NCBI GenBank assembly: GCA_041170785.1 | Contig: JBEDND010000008.1 | Span: 1 to 22,868, forward strand | Source: REEB481 sp041170785 | Lineage (GTDB): Bacteria > Bacteroidota > Bacteroidia > NS11-12g > UBA955 | Reading direction: 5' to 3' | DNA length: 22,868 bases | Shown: in pieces, positions 13,374-21,274 of the stretch | Position numbering within the stretch: the first letter of the stretch is position 1 | How the letters are laid out: every line of letters begins with the position of its first letter | Made by a program: the position numbers and the translations under genes | The notes under the pieces: model-generated | What the model saw: only the letters and a program-made list of their open reading frames with translations | Told to the model about the DNA's origin: nothing | The model's database searches: none

Positions 13374-14732
13374 TTATAAATCCCAAATGAGGAGCAGCGT
13401 CGCGCCGGCTCCACCCAGATTACCGGGGAACAACAAACCCTCAACACTGTTGATGTCCATGCGCACGCGAAGGTTTTTAACGGTGCACGAAACAAAGGAG
13501 CGCACATCGAAAGCATGAACGCCTCCGTATGCAAGTTGAGAACCATAGTAGAACTTCCCCTTATATTTTCCATATCCAACGCTGACCCTGGGAATAAACC
13601 CGGGATAAGCGCGGTACACCAGGTTTCCAAAGATGTGTCGCCCATTACTCAGGTAAACACCTTTGGAGAAACTGAACAACGCCGGGAGGGATACCAATGA
13701 ATTCAGACCGGAACGGCGCGGATTCATGCGGTTCAGCAAGGTGTCAAAATAGTTGCTGAATGAAGCGTTGCTGTCGATGCCGTATGGTGTGAACGGCACC
13801 TCCCATCCATTGATCCCGAAGGCAGAGTCTTTGGTATAAGAAGCACCCGCAGCGCCTAGTGAAACCAGGCCCAAGTCGGAAACAGAAACGCGCCAATAAT
13901 GTGATTGTTCGTTTTTACCCTTCATTCCACCAAACTGAAGGTTGATGGAAGCGCCGTGGCTGAGCGGATAAAACCCAAGGTCGTTTTTGTCCTTGCGCGT
14001 AACGTCAACTTGGTAAGACAGGTTTAGGCTGTCGCCAAGGGCGGAAGTGAACAGATGCGCACGCGGCATGGAGAGGCGGGTGTATTCGCGCATAAACACC
14101 CAGGACGCTCCGGCTTCAAACCAATAGTTTCCTTTTCCCGCAGGCTTTATTGTTTTTATGTAGCTGGCACCCAGTTGGTTCCACGACATGCTGTTCAGGC
14201 TGAGATTCTCACTGCGCATGGTGGTGCCGGCAAAAGGTGCGTTGCCGCGAAAAACCAGATTAAAAGCATCTTGGTTGAAACTTGCTCCAACCAGGTTTGT
14301 GTACTTATAATCTAGTGACCAGTATCCTGTTTTGGAGGGAAAAACGCTATGCGCCTGATCATTAAAACACACCTGAATCGAGTTTTCTCCCTGAATGGAA
14401 GCCACCCCTGATCCAATACGGTCAGCCGTTTTACCAATCAAATTGTTGTTTAGCGTTCCGCCCTGCACACGAAATAACGCGCCTGCAGGCACCTTGCTGC
14501 TGTAATACATGGCCTGTATGGTGATTTCCAGGTTGCTCGGAAGCACATATTTCGTAATTACCTGAGTAGGACGGTGTATCCTGTCCAAAGGTGTGTTTGG
14601 TGCCGAAAGTACAAGATTGCTGTCGCGCGCTTCGTGAAGCTTGCTGCTGTCCAAAGGGGTGTTTTGTGCGGAAAGCACAAGGGCAATGCACATTGCCGGA
14701 AAGAGCAACAGCGTTTTTTTATTCAGAAACAT
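13374..14732 (-). CDS. Predicted outer-membrane protein, DUF5723-like
   Basis: A 452-residue exported protein without a known activity. It has a signal peptide (hydrophobic 8-22, predicted cleavage LSA-Q at 22/23) and then many short alternating strands with aromatic ends (GYWSLDYKYTNLVG, YRAYPGFIPRVSVGYGKYKG, FYYGSQLAYGGVHAFDV) and a hydrophobic, near-C-terminal strand ending LLIWDL, as in beta-barrels. Glycine- and aromatic-rich spacing resembles the DUF5723 group of Bacteroidota outer-membrane proteins; I am moderately sure of this family. An in-frame 22-codon duplication doubles the VLSAxNTPLD segment at the cleavage site. It follows the lipoprotein gene by 6 nt on the same strand, so the two probably form one envelope unit. 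Confidence 0.72.
   Translation of the reverse strand: MFLNKKTLLLFPAMCIALVLSAQNTPLDSSKLHEARDSNLVLSAPNTPLDRIHRPTQVITKYVLPSNLEITIQAMYYSSKVPAGALFRVQGGTLNNNLIGKTADRIGSGVASIQGENSIQVCFNDQAHSVFPSKTGYWSLDYKYTNLVGASFNQDAFNLVFRGNAPFAGTTMRSENLSLNSMSWNQLGASYIKTIKPAGKGNYWFEAGASWVFMREYTRLSMPRAHLFTSALGDSLNLSYQVDVTRKDKNDLGFYPLSHGASINLQFGGMKGKNEQSHYWRVSVSDLGLVSLGAAGASYTKDSAFGINGWEVPFTPYGIDSNASFSNYFDTLLNRMNPRRSGLNSLVSLPALFSFSKGVYLSNGRHIFGNLVYRAYPGFIPRVSVGYGKYKGKFYYGSQLAYGGVHAFDVRSFVSCTVKNLRVRMDINSVEGLLFPGNLGGAGATLLLIWDL
14581..14681. repeat. In-frame direct repeat at the OMP signal-peptide junction
   Basis: Two 35-nt copies (14581-14615 and 14647-14681) match at 31 of 35 positions and are offset by 66 nt, exactly 22 codons. 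They encode LVLSAPNTPLD and LVLSAQNTPLD. The copies differ at four sites, so the duplication is not brand new. Confidence 0.8.
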
Positions 14733-14738
14733 GCTGCG

Positions 14739-16784
14739 TTAAAAGGAATTAGCAATGGTTACTTGTCCCACCAGGCGAAGTTTCAACCTGTAGAAGGAGT
14801 ACAATTTTCTGTAGTCGGAACCCTCCGTGTTGAGGCGCGGCACAAACACGATGTAGCGCGCACGGCGGAGGTTTTCCATACCTGTTTCAGACACCGGTGC
14901 CAGCAGGGTTGCCGCGGAACGGGCAATTACCGCACCATTAGCCTGATTCACGGTCGAAGCAGGAATCTGTGCCTCAGGAACGATGCTGTCCAAAACAAAA
15001 CGATTGGCATCCAGCAAATAGGCTTTCATGCGGATGCTCACCGGGTAGTCATTCTCTGCATATATTTTGAGCACGGCACTTTTTGCCAGTTCTATTCCCT
15101 TAATCGCGCCAAGGTTCAACACCTGTGTATCTCGGAAATACACACCGGGAGATTTGAAACTGATCGGCATGGAAGCATCCAGATACACGTTCAGCGGTTT
15201 GTCGTGGTATAAGAAATCCTTCCAACGGGTGGTATTACCATTGGGATTCATCTGCAGGTTCAGGTCGTAGGCAAGCTGGTTGGGCAGGTTGCCAATGAAA
15301 CTGCGCACATTGGAATTGCTCGTGTTTAAGATGTACGAAGTTTCCCAGGGTGCCCAAGGTTGAAAGGTGGCGGCGTTGATATCTGTGTTCACGCCGAGCA
15401 GGGTAGGAGCAACCAATGGAACAGATGTGTTGTTTAAGGAGTTCTGGCTTTCCAAGCTTCTGATGAGCACACGCCCTTGTGCGCCAACGCCATTGGAAAC
15501 ACGTAAACGCAAAGACACATTTTCTGGTTCCATGCTGCCGCCAATACCTTTAAACAGGTCCACAGGCTGAACACCGCTGATTTGCTCGTTCGACTGACCG
15601 AAATACCCAATCGCCCATTCGGGTTCAACGCCCACAATGCCGTATTCAACCCGCACGCTGTCATCGAGCGAAACGTTTACCTTACGGCCGCTGCTGTCCA
15701 AGTTCACGATGACAATCTGGTGGAAGGTGTTTACCGTATCGGTAACAGTAGGGTTTTTACCTCGGTAATCCACCACGTAGCCATTCATGTCAACATCTTC
15801 CACATATTTTTTTGTTTCTCCCGGAACAGCGGCGGGCACCTTGATGATGCGTTCCACACTTTGTCCATTCTTCACCACATTGGGCAGTCGAAAGATCATG
15901 GTCAGGTTTTCCTGGATGGTGGTGGATATGCGGATGCGCAGGGTTCCTTTTCTGGCCTGAACAAACTTCAACTCGGGTCCGCCCATTTCCATGCTGGTTC
16001 CTTCATCTTGGTACAGCACGTTTTGGCTGGGGAAAGCTGCTGTTGCTGCTCTGGGTTTCAGACCATCCACCGTGAGGTTCAACTGAACACCTTTAAACGC
16101 ATCAACCACCACCGGTCCACTGCTGGCATCGGTTTTCAGTGTTTTGATTTGCGCCGTGAGTGTTTTATACACGGTTTTTCCGGAAAGCGATGTTCTGGAG
16201 TTTTGCCGGGAATTAGGCGCCAGGTTATAGAACGTTTGGGTACTTACTACAGAGTTGTCGGTTTTGTTGCGAAGCTCAAAAGTCACCTCAGAAAGGTTTA
16301 CCGGAAGCTCATTGAAAATCTCCATGGTCAGCCAGCCACTGTCGAGCGTGGCGTATTCGAAGAAGGCGCTGGCGTCAAGATCCACCGGGTTGAGGTTGGT
16401 GAGGTTTTGTGCCGGAATTACCTGTGTGCTTCCGTGTGCCAGGATGAATGCAGGATTGATTTCGGCAAGCGTAACCCTGCGCGAGATGCTTTGGTCATTC
16501 AGGCGCAGGGTTTTCAGTGTGAAGTAGCGGGTAACAACCGTGTCTGGTATTTTGATTCCGTCTAGTCGGTTGCTGGTATAAACCAGTTGATTGTATTCCA
16601 GCGCATAACTGCTGTCGCCGGCCTTGTTCAGCAGGTTTCCTGTGTACAGCTGGTCCAGGGCGATGTCAGCACGGGCAATAGGCGCCAAATATTCGGCGTC
16701 CCAATAAGTTCCATCGTTTTTTCTGCAAGCACCAAGGGTGATGACCAGAAGCAGAAAGAGTATAATGCGGGAATACATGAACAA
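14739..16784 (-). CDS. Large predicted lipoprotein of unknown function
   Basis: A 681-residue product with a clear lipoprotein signal: basic start, hydrophobic core and the lipobox LGAC with Cys20, followed by RKNDGTYWDAEYLAPIA. Start may be Met1 or Met3, both fit. The body is beta-rich with repeated Ig-like stretches (for example LTMEIFNELPVNLSEVTFELRN and VSLRLRVSNGVGAQGRVLIRS) and no catalytic motif I recognise. The protein likely sits on the periplasmic or outer face of the outer membrane. It precedes the DUF5723-like barrel by 6 nt and follows the desaturase by 38 nt on the same strand. Coupling with the barrel hints that the two act as a pair, which is inference. The family is not recognised. 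Confidence 0.78.
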   Translation of the reverse strand: MFMYSRIILFLLLVITLGACRKNDGTYWDAEYLAPIARADIALDQLYTGNLLNKAGDSSYALEYNQLVYTSNRLDGIKIPDTVVTRYFTLKTLRLNDQSISRRVTLAEINPAFILAHGSTQVIPAQNLTNLNPVDLDASAFFEYATLDSGWLTMEIFNELPVNLSEVTFELRNKTDNSVVSTQTFYNLAPNSRQNSRTSLSGKTVYKTLTAQIKTLKTDASSGPVVVDAFKGVQLNLTVDGLKPRAATAAFPSQNVLYQDEGTSMEMGGPELKFVQARKGTLRIRISTTIQENLTMIFRLPNVVKNGQSVERIIKVPAAVPGETKKYVEDVDMNGYVVDYRGKNPTVTDTVNTFHQIVIVNLDSSGRKVNVSLDDSVRVEYGIVGVEPEWAIGYFGQSNEQISGVQPVDLFKGIGGSMEPENVSLRLRVSNGVGAQGRVLIRSLESQNSLNNTSVPLVAPTLLGVNTDINAATFQPWAPWETSYILNTSNSNVRSFIGNLPNQLAYDLNLQMNPNGNTTRWKDFLYHDKPLNVYLDASMPISFKSPGVYFRDTQVLNLGAIKGIELAKSAVLKIYAENDYPVSIRMKAYLLDANRFVLDSIVPEAQIPASTVNQANGAVIARSAATLLAPVSETGMENLRRARYIVFVPRLNTEGSDYRKLYSFYRLKLRLVGQVTIANSF

Positions 16785-16822
16785 TTTTTATTGGAGCACA
16801 CCACCAGGGTGTTTTCGTTCTG

Positions 16823-17938
16823 TCAGGCGTGCGCTAATGCAAGATCCTGTCCGGTTCCCAAGAAGCGCATGAAGCGAAAATGCGACACGAACGCCTCACG
16901 GAAGGTAGGATATTCCAGATAGGGAACATTGTGTTTTGCAGCTACCTGTTGGACAATCTTGCGCACATCGGGATAATGAACGTGGCTGATTTGTGGGAAC
17001 AGGTGATGTTCAACCTGAAAATTCAGTCCACCGGTAAACCAGGTCCAGAATTTGGAATTGGGTGCAAAGTTTGCGGTAGTAGCCATCTGGTGCACGGCCC
17101 ACTCTTGTGGAATGCGCACGCGTTCGTTGATATTTGCTTCTACGAAATGGGTCTTTTCAACTACATGGGCCATCTGGAATACGCAACTCAGTACGATACC
17201 CAAGGTAACATGAAGCGAGAAGAAGCAAAGAAGTCCCGGACCCCAACCGAGCATGTAAACAGGTAATCCGACGTAAACAAGAGTATAAGCAATCTTGGTG
17301 GTCCAGAAAATCACATGTTCCTTTAAGGGGAATTTGGGCAAATCCGAGGTGTACACGCGGCGTTTGAAGTATTTTTCAAAATCAGCAACGTACATCCAAA
17401 AAACCGAACTGATGGCATAAAGACCCATCATGTACAGATGCTGGAATCGCAGCGCGGGTTTCCATGGTTGGGTAGGGCAATGCCGCAGTGCCGGAATTTT
17501 CGCAATGTCGTCATCAATACCATCCACGTTGGTGTAGGTGTGGTGAATCACATTGTGCTTGGTTTTCCAGATGAAGGCGTGGCTGCCGAGCAGACTCATG
17601 ATGTTGCCAAACCAGTTGTTTACCTTCCCGTTGGAAGAGAAACTACCGTGACAGGCATCGTGCATGATGTTGAAGCCAGCCAAGGCGTGGAATACGCCAA
17701 CCAAGGCGAACAAAAGTACCGAAGCCCAGATGGGAAGTCCTGCAAACAGCGCCAACGCCATCAGCGAGGGAACGGCCACCATGATGATGGTGGTTTTGGT
17801 GTATAAACGGCGGTCGCCGGTTTTCTTTATTCCTTTTTTCGTGAAAAACTCGTCTACTGCTGCACGTAACTCTCCGTAAAACTTGTTCCCCTGATTATCA
17901 AAAATTGGAGGAGGAACATTCATTTTTGAAGTATTCAT
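16823..17938 (-). CDS. Membrane fatty acid (acyl-CoA/acyl-lipid) desaturase
   Basis: Integral-membrane di-iron desaturase of 371 residues that introduces a double bond into an acyl chain. The three histidine boxes are HDACH (93-97), HNVIHH (128-133) and QVEHH (308-312, in FQVEHHLFP). The Q in the third box is typical of front-end or linoleoyl-CoA desaturase-like enzymes, but no cytochrome b5 domain is fused. Hydrophobic segments lie about 49-67, 70-90, 213-232 and 236-260. Regiospecificity cannot be told. It is the first gene of a minus-strand set with the lipoprotein and OMP genes, suggesting a joint envelope role, and is divergent from the rsmF-like gene with 84 nt between starts. Confidence 0.92.
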   Translation of the reverse strand: MNTSKMNVPPPIFDNQGNKFYGELRAAVDEFFTKKGIKKTGDRRLYTKTTIIMVAVPSLMALALFAGLPIWASVLLFALVGVFHALAGFNIMHDACHGSFSSNGKVNNWFGNIMSLLGSHAFIWKTKHNVIHHTYTNVDGIDDDIAKIPALRHCPTQPWKPALRFQHLYMMGLYAISSVFWMYVADFEKYFKRRVYTSDLPKFPLKEHVIFWTTKIAYTLVYVGLPVYMLGWGPGLLCFFSLHVTLGIVLSCVFQMAHVVEKTHFVEANINERVRIPQEWAVHQMATTANFAPNSKFWTWFTGGLNFQVEHHLFPQISHVHYPDVRKIVQQVAAKHNVPYLEYPTFREAFVSHFRFMRFLGTGQDLALAHA

Positions 17939-17962
17939 TGATGATTTACTTATGTTGTTTTA

Positions 17963-17970
17963 CAAAGGTA
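17963..17970 (-). promoter_or_regulatory. Candidate -7 box of the desaturase gene
   Basis: TACCTTTG on the minus strand is an exact TAnnTTTG match 24 nt before the desaturase ATG. A second exact match, TATATTTG, lies at 18002-18009 on the same strand and is an alternative. No clear -33 TTTG is found at normal spacing for either. Confidence 0.38.
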
Positions 17971-18022
17971 ATCAAAGCCTTGGCCATGATGGCACATTCA
18001 GCAAATATACTTTTTTTGCCCC

Positions 18023-19381
18023 ATGGAGTTACCTGAGGCCTTTTTAGAACGTCTGCGCAAGGATTTTCCTCAGAAATATCCGCAATTGTTTCAATCATTT
18101 GAACAGCCCGGATGTGTGTCTGTAAACCTTCACCCCAGGAAATTCGCGGCAGCTTCCCAGGGAGCTATTGATGCCGTTTTGTGGAACACTCAAGGGTTGA
18201 TCCTTGCTCAAAGACCATCATTTGTGTATGACCCTTGGTTTCACGGTGGTGCCTATTATGTGCAGGAGGCCGGCAGTCAACTCATCGGTGTTTTGTTTTC
18301 CATGCTTCAACTTCCGGCGCAGCCACTGGTGTTGGATTTGTGCGCCTCGCCCGGAGGGAAAAGTGTACACCTGGCAAACCTGCTTTCGGGAAGTGGGGTT
18401 TTGGTTTCCAATGAACCCATCAAAACACGGGTTGGGGTATTGCAGGAAAACTTGAGCAAGGCGGGATGGGACAACCACCTTATAACGCAGTCAGATCCGT
18501 CGGTGTTCCGTGGCCTTGATTCCTTGTTCGATGTGGTTCTTGTGGATGCGCCCTGCAGCGGGGAAGGGATGTTTCGTAAAAGTGAAGAAGCGCGCGAACA
18601 TTGGTCGCCCGACCTGGTGCGCTTTTGTGCCGCCCGTCAGCATCGCCTCTTGGAAGACATCTGGCCAACATTGAAACCCGGAGGGTTCTTGCTGTATAGC
18701 ACCTGCACCCTGAATCGCGCAGAAAATGAAGCGCAATTGGAAACCGTGCTGCAACAATCGGATGCCCAATCGGTTTCCCTTGTTTTTCCTCAAGAATGGG
18801 GATTGATGGAAGGAAATTGTGATACCGCATGCTGGTATAACTGGCCAGGTAATGGCGGAGGGGAGGGTTTTTTTCTGGGTGTTATTCAGAAGCAAGGCCC
18901 ATCAGAAGCAGTACAGGAATCAATCAAAAAGCAGGTTTTAAAGAGGAAAGACAGCAGCCGGCCGGAATGGATTTCAGATGGTGCAAACCTGGTTGAACGC
19001 GAAGATGGGCTGCACCTCATCAGCGAAAGGGCCGAAAGTCTGAGCAGGCAATTAAGGGCTGTTCGGTTGGTTCACACAGGCACGCGTGCCGGCGCATTCA
19101 TGGGGAACAAGTTCAAACCTGATCCCGAACTCGCGCTGAGTGTTCATTTCAACAGTGGAAAAACAACGCCATTGACGTTAGACGAGGCCCTGGCATTCCT
19201 TTGTGGCGACGGCATCCTGCCAGAAACAGCCAAGGAAGGCTGGAACCCAGTCTCCTTCCAAGGGCTTCCCCTTGGCTGGATCAACCACCTGGGTCGGCGC
19301 AGCAATAATCTTTGGCCCGCGCCGTGGCGCATCCGACAAAGACCCCAAGCCGATTTACCCAAACCGTTTTGGCAAACCTGA
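18023..19381 (+). CDS. RsmF/NOL1/NOP2/Sun-family rRNA (cytosine-5) methyltransferase
   Basis: SAM-dependent RNA m5C methyltransferase of 452 residues, most similar in layout to RsmF (YebU), which modifies C1407 of 16S rRNA. The SAM-binding motif is DLCASPGGK (105-113), motif IV is DAPCSGEGMFRK with Cys178, and motif VI is STCTLNRAENE with Cys228, the pair of cysteines needed for attack and product release. The C-terminal part (about 280-450) resembles the RsmF PUA-like region, ending in NHLGRRSNNLWPAPWRIR. The target base cannot be proved from sequence; RsmB is less likely because the N-terminal NusB-like domain is missing. The M28 gene follows after 105 nt. Confidence 0.9.
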   Translation: MELPEAFLERLRKDFPQKYPQLFQSFEQPGCVSVNLHPRKFAAASQGAIDAVLWNTQGLILAQRPSFVYDPWFHGGAYYVQEAGSQLIGVLFSMLQLPAQPLVLDLCASPGGKSVHLANLLSGSGVLVSNEPIKTRVGVLQENLSKAGWDNHLITQSDPSVFRGLDSLFDVVLVDAPCSGEGMFRKSEEAREHWSPDLVRFCAARQHRLLEDIWPTLKPGGFLLYSTCTLNRAENEAQLETVLQQSDAQSVSLVFPQEWGLMEGNCDTACWYNWPGNGGGEGFFLGVIQKQGPSEAVQESIKKQVLKRKDSSRPEWISDGANLVEREDGLHLISERAESLSRQLRAVRLVHTGTRAGAFMGNKFKPDPELALSVHFNSGKTTPLTLDEALAFLCGDGILPETAKEGWNPVSFQGLPLGWINHLGRRSNNLWPAPWRIRQRPQADLPKPFWQT

Positions 19382-19397
19382 AACTACCCGTCAGGTT
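19375..19397. repeat. Inverted repeat over the methyltransferase stop codon
   Basis: AACCTGA (19375-19381, including the TGA stop) and TCAGGTT (19391-19397) form a perfect 7-bp inverted repeat with a 9-nt loop. No T-run follows, so termination is doubtful; it could slow or process the transcript before the peptidase gene. Confidence 0.4.
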
Positions 19398-19412
19398 GCT
19401 GTAAAGCGAGGA

Positions 19413-19490
19413 ATGGAAAACGAACCGTTAAATTCGTCAAGTGCTTTAAGGAAAAAAACCCATACATGCTCATCAGCCATCAAATCATGA
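19413..19490 (+). CDS. Candidate 25-codon upstream ORF before the M28 gene
   Basis: ATG at 19413, preceded by GCGAGGA, opens a 25-codon frame (MENEPLNSSSALRKKTH...) whose TGA overlaps the M28 ATG as ATGA at 19487-19490. The overlap would couple its translation to the peptidase. The peptide has no recognisable family, and the frame may be accidental. Confidence 0.2.
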   Translation: MENEPLNSSSALRKKTHTCSSAIKS

Positions 19491-21220
19491 AACCAATTTT
19501 GTTCAGTACATTATTTCTGACAGCAACGGTGCTTACCGCGCAAACCAACACGGTGTGCAGCAGCGGTGAAGCCGAAGCGATCATGCGCGGCAACTTCAAC
19601 CCGGCGCAATACCGGCAGCAGGTTCCCTTAGACCAACCGACACAAATCGCGCGTCTGTTGGCCGAACGCATTTCTCCCGACACCTTGAAGAAGAACATCC
19701 TCCGGTTGGCGGCATTTCAGAACCGCAATACCGCTTCCGACACATTGTCGGCAAACAAGGGCATCGGAGCAACCCGCCGGTGGATCTATGGAGAATTTGC
19801 GCGCTATGGCCAACTGTCAGGAAACCGACTGATTCCTGCATATCTACAGTTTGACCTGAACGTGTGCAACCTGATGAACAGCCACCGAAACGTGTTGGCG
19901 GTTTTGCCGGGCACCGATACCACTGATAAAAGCATCGTGCTCATCGAAGGGCATTTCGACAGCCGCTGTGAAGGCAATTGCGACACATCCTGTCTTGCTG
20001 CCGGTGTAGAAGACAATGCCAGCGGCACGGCCTTGGTGATGGAACTGGCCAGGGTAATGAGCACCATGTCCTTCCGCCGCACGCTGGTGTTTATGGCCAC
20101 CACCGGCGAGGAACAAGGGCTTTACGGGGCGCAGGCCTTTGTGAACTATGCCCAACAAAAAGGCATCAAAATACGCTCCGTGTTAAACAACGATGTTACC
20201 GGTGGCGTCATTTGTGGCAAGACCGCTTCAGCCCCGGGCTGTCCAGGTGAGCATACCATTGACAGCATCCGCGTGCGTCTGTTCTCCGCAGGAAACATCA
20301 ATTCGCCATCCAAGCAGCTGTCTCGCTTCACCAAGCTGGAATACAAGGAGATGCTCCAAGCACATATGAAGGTGTTTTCCGATATTCAGATTATGAGTCC
20401 GGAAGACCGCACCGGCCGCGGGGGCGACCATATCCCCTTCCGGCAAAGCGGCTATCCTGCCATCCGCCTTACCAGCGCGCATGAGCACGGCGACGCAAAC
20501 GTGGGCGTTGCCGGCTACAGCGACCGTCAGCACAGTACCCGCGACATTGCCGGTGCCGACCGAAATAAGGACGGAATCACCGATAGTTTTTACGTGGACT
20601 TCAACTACCTGTCGCGCAACACCTGCATCAACGGCTGCGCAGCGGCGATGTCCGCCACCGGTCCGGCGCGCCCCGACCTCAGCGTGCAGGTGAGCGGTAA
20701 AACCGTGTTTGTGAACATCACACAGGAAACCAAATACAAGCAGTATCGCGTGGCGATTCGCAGCGCCTCACAGGAGTGGGATTCGGTGTACACCATGAAC
20801 GGCAGCAGCGGCAGCTTTGAAATGCCCGACGGACGAAGCTATTACATCAGTGCAGCCTCAGTGGACAGCAACGGAGTGGAGAGCATCTTCAGCCGCGAAG
20901 TCACCGGAATCACCACCGGCCTTGATGAGCTTACCTCGCATGATGAGCCGGCTTTGGTGCTGGAGCAAAACCATCCCAACCCTTTTGACGAAGCTACCTG
21001 GATTGTGGTACGGCTGAACCGGCTGCCGGTATACCAACAAGCGGTGATGCGCATCAGCGACGCCTCCGGACGTGTATTGCGCAACCTGCCCTTGAAACTC
21101 AGCATGGGAAGTAATGAGGTGTTATATGAACACGGAGCGGGCCAAAGCGGAATCTTGCACTATACGCTGTTGCTGGATGGCCGACCCGTGGAAAGTAAAA
21201 CCATGGTGTTTGCGAATTGA
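19487..21220 (+). CDS. Secreted M28-family metallopeptidase with T9SS sorting domain
   Basis: Zinc aminopeptidase-type hydrolase for export. I start at ATG 19487 (KPILFSTLFLTATVLTAQT), a clean signal peptide; the ATG 7 codons upstream adds a non-signal leader. Length is 577 residues. M28 zinc ligands are visible: His156 and Asp158 in EGHFDS, Asp176 in VEDNASG, Glu208/Glu209 in TTGEEQG, Asp236 in NNDVTGG and a C-terminal His in SAHEHGD (332-334). An Fn3-like segment (about 385-475) follows. The tail begins EQNHPNPFDEATWIVVRL and includes ISDASGRVLRNL and a final SKTMVF, the type A T9SS C-terminal domain, so the enzyme should cross the outer membrane by the gliding-associated system. GC content is visibly higher than in the left third of the window. 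Confidence 0.92.
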   Translation: MKPILFSTLFLTATVLTAQTNTVCSSGEAEAIMRGNFNPAQYRQQVPLDQPTQIARLLAERISPDTLKKNILRLAAFQNRNTASDTLSANKGIGATRRWIYGEFARYGQLSGNRLIPAYLQFDLNVCNLMNSHRNVLAVLPGTDTTDKSIVLIEGHFDSRCEGNCDTSCLAAGVEDNASGTALVMELARVMSTMSFRRTLVFMATTGEEQGLYGAQAFVNYAQQKGIKIRSVLNNDVTGGVICGKTASAPGCPGEHTIDSIRVRLFSAGNINSPSKQLSRFTKLEYKEMLQAHMKVFSDIQIMSPEDRTGRGGDHIPFRQSGYPAIRLTSAHEHGDANVGVAGYSDRQHSTRDIAGADRNKDGITDSFYVDFNYLSRNTCINGCAAAMSATGPARPDLSVQVSGKTVFVNITQETKYKQYRVAIRSASQEWDSVYTMNGSSGSFEMPDGRSYYISAASVDSNGVESIFSREVTGITTGLDELTSHDEPALVLEQNHPNPFDEATWIVVRLNRLPVYQQAVMRISDASGRVLRNLPLKLSMGSNEVLYEHGAGQSGILHYTLLLDGRPVESKTMVFAN

Positions 21221-21274
21221 TGCCGCGAGGCCGCCAAGGTTCCGGTCCTAAACCTTAGCTTATTTCTCGCGGCA
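21221..21274. terminator. Compound hairpin between convergent M28 and nth genes
   Basis: TGCCGCGAG (21221-21229), starting right after the M28 stop, is the exact reverse complement of CTCGCGGCA (21266-21274), which covers the last codons of nth. Nested inside, AAGGTT (21236-21241) pairs with AACCTT (21251-21256). The nested structure can fold on both strands and could end transcription from both sides, though there is no T-run after either outer arm. Confidence 0.4.

Noticed and set aside
15582..16565. 327-codon plus-strand open frame
   Set aside because: It lies entirely antisense to the lipoprotein gene, which has a signal peptide and lipobox; the translated frame is rich in His, Phe and Arg without any family motif.
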